Assembly: GCF_006376615.1 (NCBI RefSeq)
Contig: NZ_VEXQ01000013.1
Coordinates: 1 to 64,000 of the forward strand
Source: Buttiauxella sp. B2
GTDB taxonomy: Bacteria; Pseudomonadota; Gammaproteobacteria; Enterobacterales; Enterobacteriaceae
Direction of reading: 5' to 3'
DNA length: 64,000 nt
Numbering within the stretch: position 1 is the first letter of the stretch; each line of letters starts with the position of its first letter. Positions 62,850-64,000 of this stretch are shown one piece after another. The notes under the pieces are model-generated. The model did not search any database and was not told the origin of the DNA. It was given only the letters and a program-made list of their open reading frames with translations. The translations under genes and the position numbers were made by a program.

Positions 62850-64000
62850 TTAGCGACGATGAATTTCACGATGTTCAGAACTACGGGCAGCGGCGCGTGG
62901 CTCGTTACTTCTTGATGAGCGATTAAGACTTTGTTGCCCACGCTGGTTTTGTGCCTGCCAGGACGGAGAGCGACTGTCATTACCGCTTAATGCGTTGGAA
63001 TGTGCCGGTTGCACACGTTGCTGACGCTGCTGCGGATTTTGCTGGTGCGTTTCACGGCGCTGTTGTTGTTGCGCTGTTGGGTGGTTTAACTGATTTTTTG
63101 CCGTATCTCTACGTTGTTGCTGTTGTTGATTGTTGGAACGGTTTACTTGTTCTTTCGCCGTATTCCTACGGGCATCAGTACCTTGCGAATCATAGCCTCG
63201 GTAGTTATTGCGCTGGGCAATCTGATTGAGTTGTTTAGATGAAGCCTGACGTTGAGCATCTCGTGAAGCCAGTTGCGGGGAAGCTGCGTCAATTTTCCCT
63301 TTGTTCTGTTGCAGCTGTGTCGCTGCCGCTTGCCGTTGGGCATTACGATTGACTGGAGCGTTTTGAGTTGCACTCAGGCCACCCGGGACATTGGTCTGAT
63401 GGTAGCGTTGGGCAATGTTGTTGTCGTGGTACGGAACGCCGTTACGGTAAGCCGGATTGTGCTGCCAGGCCACATTGTTATTCTTGAGGTTTTGCCCAGA
63501 AATACGGTTGAAGTTATTCACGTTGTTAATATTGATGTTATTGCCACCGCCGCCGTGATAGCCACCATCGTGATGGTAATCGTCGTCATCGCCCCAATCA
63601 ACGTCACTGAACAGCGCATAAGTGGTGGCGACCCCAAGGCTGAAACCGAGGCCATTCATAAAGCTACTACCAAACTGCTCCCCTGGAGGCGGCGGGAGAT
63701 AAACTGGTGGATAGGCGGTGTTTGGCCAGGTGCCATAAACCGTCGATGGGTTGTAAGTCGGGACATACACCACTTGTGGATCGGTTGGCTCGATTTTAAT
63801 AACCGTTTGCGCAGGTGCCGCAGCGGCGGTGTTTGATGAAGATGAACTGCTGCTGCCGGGAGCGGCTACCGTTGTATTCTGGTTGACCGTCACGGGCGTA
63901 GTGGTCACAGTTTGTTGTTCTGTGGATTTTAAAGAGCCGGTTTGTTGTGCCAGTAAACGCAATTTCTGCACTGAATCCATGACATCTTTCGGTTGTGCTA
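62850..64000 (-). CDS. yacH: DUF3300 domain protein, YacH-type (5' end outside the window)
   Basis: Partial: the frame stays open to the right edge, reading AQPKDV before MDSVQKLRLLAQQTG, so the true start lies beyond 64000. The end of the DUF3300 domain is visible with SVQKLRLLAQQ, TVIKIEPTDPQVVYVPTYNP and YPPVYLPPPPGE. A short hydrophobic stretch (SFMNGLGFSLGVATTYALF) is followed by a His/Gly/Asn-rich segment and a long Gln/Asn/Arg-rich, low-complexity tail ending SSEHREIHRR. Its place next to lpdA is that of E. coli yacH. Function unknown. Confidence 0.85.
   Translation of the reverse strand, partial: AQPKDVMDSVQKLRLLAQQTGSLKSTEQQTVTTTPVTVNQNTTVAAPGSSSSSSSNTAAAAPAQTVIKIEPTDPQVVYVPTYNPSTVYGTWPNTAYPPVYLPPPPGEQFGSSFMNGLGFSLGVATTYALFSDVDWGDDDDYHHDGGYHGGGGNNININNVNNFNRISGQNLKNNNVAWQHNPAYRNGVPYHDNNIAQRYHQTNVPGGLSATQNAPVNRNAQRQAAATQLQQNKGKIDAASPQLASRDAQRQASSKQLNQIAQRNNYRGYDSQGTDARRNTAKEQVNRSNNQQQQQRRDTAKNQLNHPTAQQQQRRETHQQNPQQRQQRVQPAHSNALSGNDSRSPSWQAQNQRGQQSLNRSSRSNEPRAAARSSEHREIHRR

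Overview
The window is a contiguous piece of chromosome from a gammaproteobacterium of the order Enterobacterales, most likely family Enterobacteriaceae. Almost every protein is recognisable as a close relative of an Escherichia coli protein of nearly the same length, and gene order is largely E. coli-like. Several features argue against E. coli itself: a DciA-type gene next to secM, a GH43 hydrolase/GPH transporter pair between ampE and aroP, a DUF2950 gene beside yacH, and a join between two chromosomal regions that are far apart in E. coli. I cannot fix the genus from this sequence; a Buttiauxella- or Kluyvera-like organism is only a guess.

Layout. 1-8.7 kb: tRNA-Phe(GAA), speC (ornithine decarboxylase), nupG, mltC, yggX, mutY, then divergent trmB, yggL and yggN. 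This is the E. coli 67-minute neighbourhood. At about 8.7 kb it joins directly to the 2-minute neighbourhood. 8.7-19 kb: leuDCBA (leftward, with leader peptide leuL and attenuator), leuO, ilvIH and cra, a branched-chain amino acid and global carbon regulation block. 19-41 kb: the full dcw (division and cell wall) cluster in one direction: mraZ, rsmH, ftsL, ftsI, murE, murF, mraY, murD, ftsW, murG, murC, ddlB, ftsQ, ftsA, ftsZ, lpxC. It is followed by a reverse-strand dciA-like gene, then secM and secA, then mutT. 41-54 kb: yacG, zapD and coaE (leftward), guaC (rightward), hofC, hofB, ppdD and nadC (leftward, type IV pilus-type genes and NAD synthesis), ampD and ampE (rightward), the GH43/GPH carbohydrate pair (leftward), a full-length ERIC element, and aroP. 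54-62 kb: pdhR, aceE, aceF and lpdA, the pyruvate dehydrogenase regulator and complex. 62-64 kb: a secreted DUF2950 protein and a DUF3300 (YacH-type) protein that runs off the right edge.

Much of the window is essential core metabolism and envelope biogenesis: peptidoglycan precursor synthesis from UDP-MurNAc-Ala to lipid II, the divisome, LPS commitment by LpxC, Sec secretion and the entry of pyruvate into the TCA cycle. Regulatory sites visible by eye include a DeoR-type operator at nupG, a Leu-codon attenuator at leuL, MraZ-type TGGGN repeats at mraZ, the SecM arrest motif ahead of secA, and a near-perfect PdhR operator at pdhR.

The window is mostly ordinary core genome. I found no clearly new defence, mobile or biosynthetic system. 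The items most worth following up are the dciA-like gene in a genome type expected to use DnaC as helicase loader, the rearrangement joint at yggN/leuD, the GH43/GPH insertion with its adjacent ERIC, the DUF2950/DUF3300 pair, and a perfect long hairpin ahead of speC.
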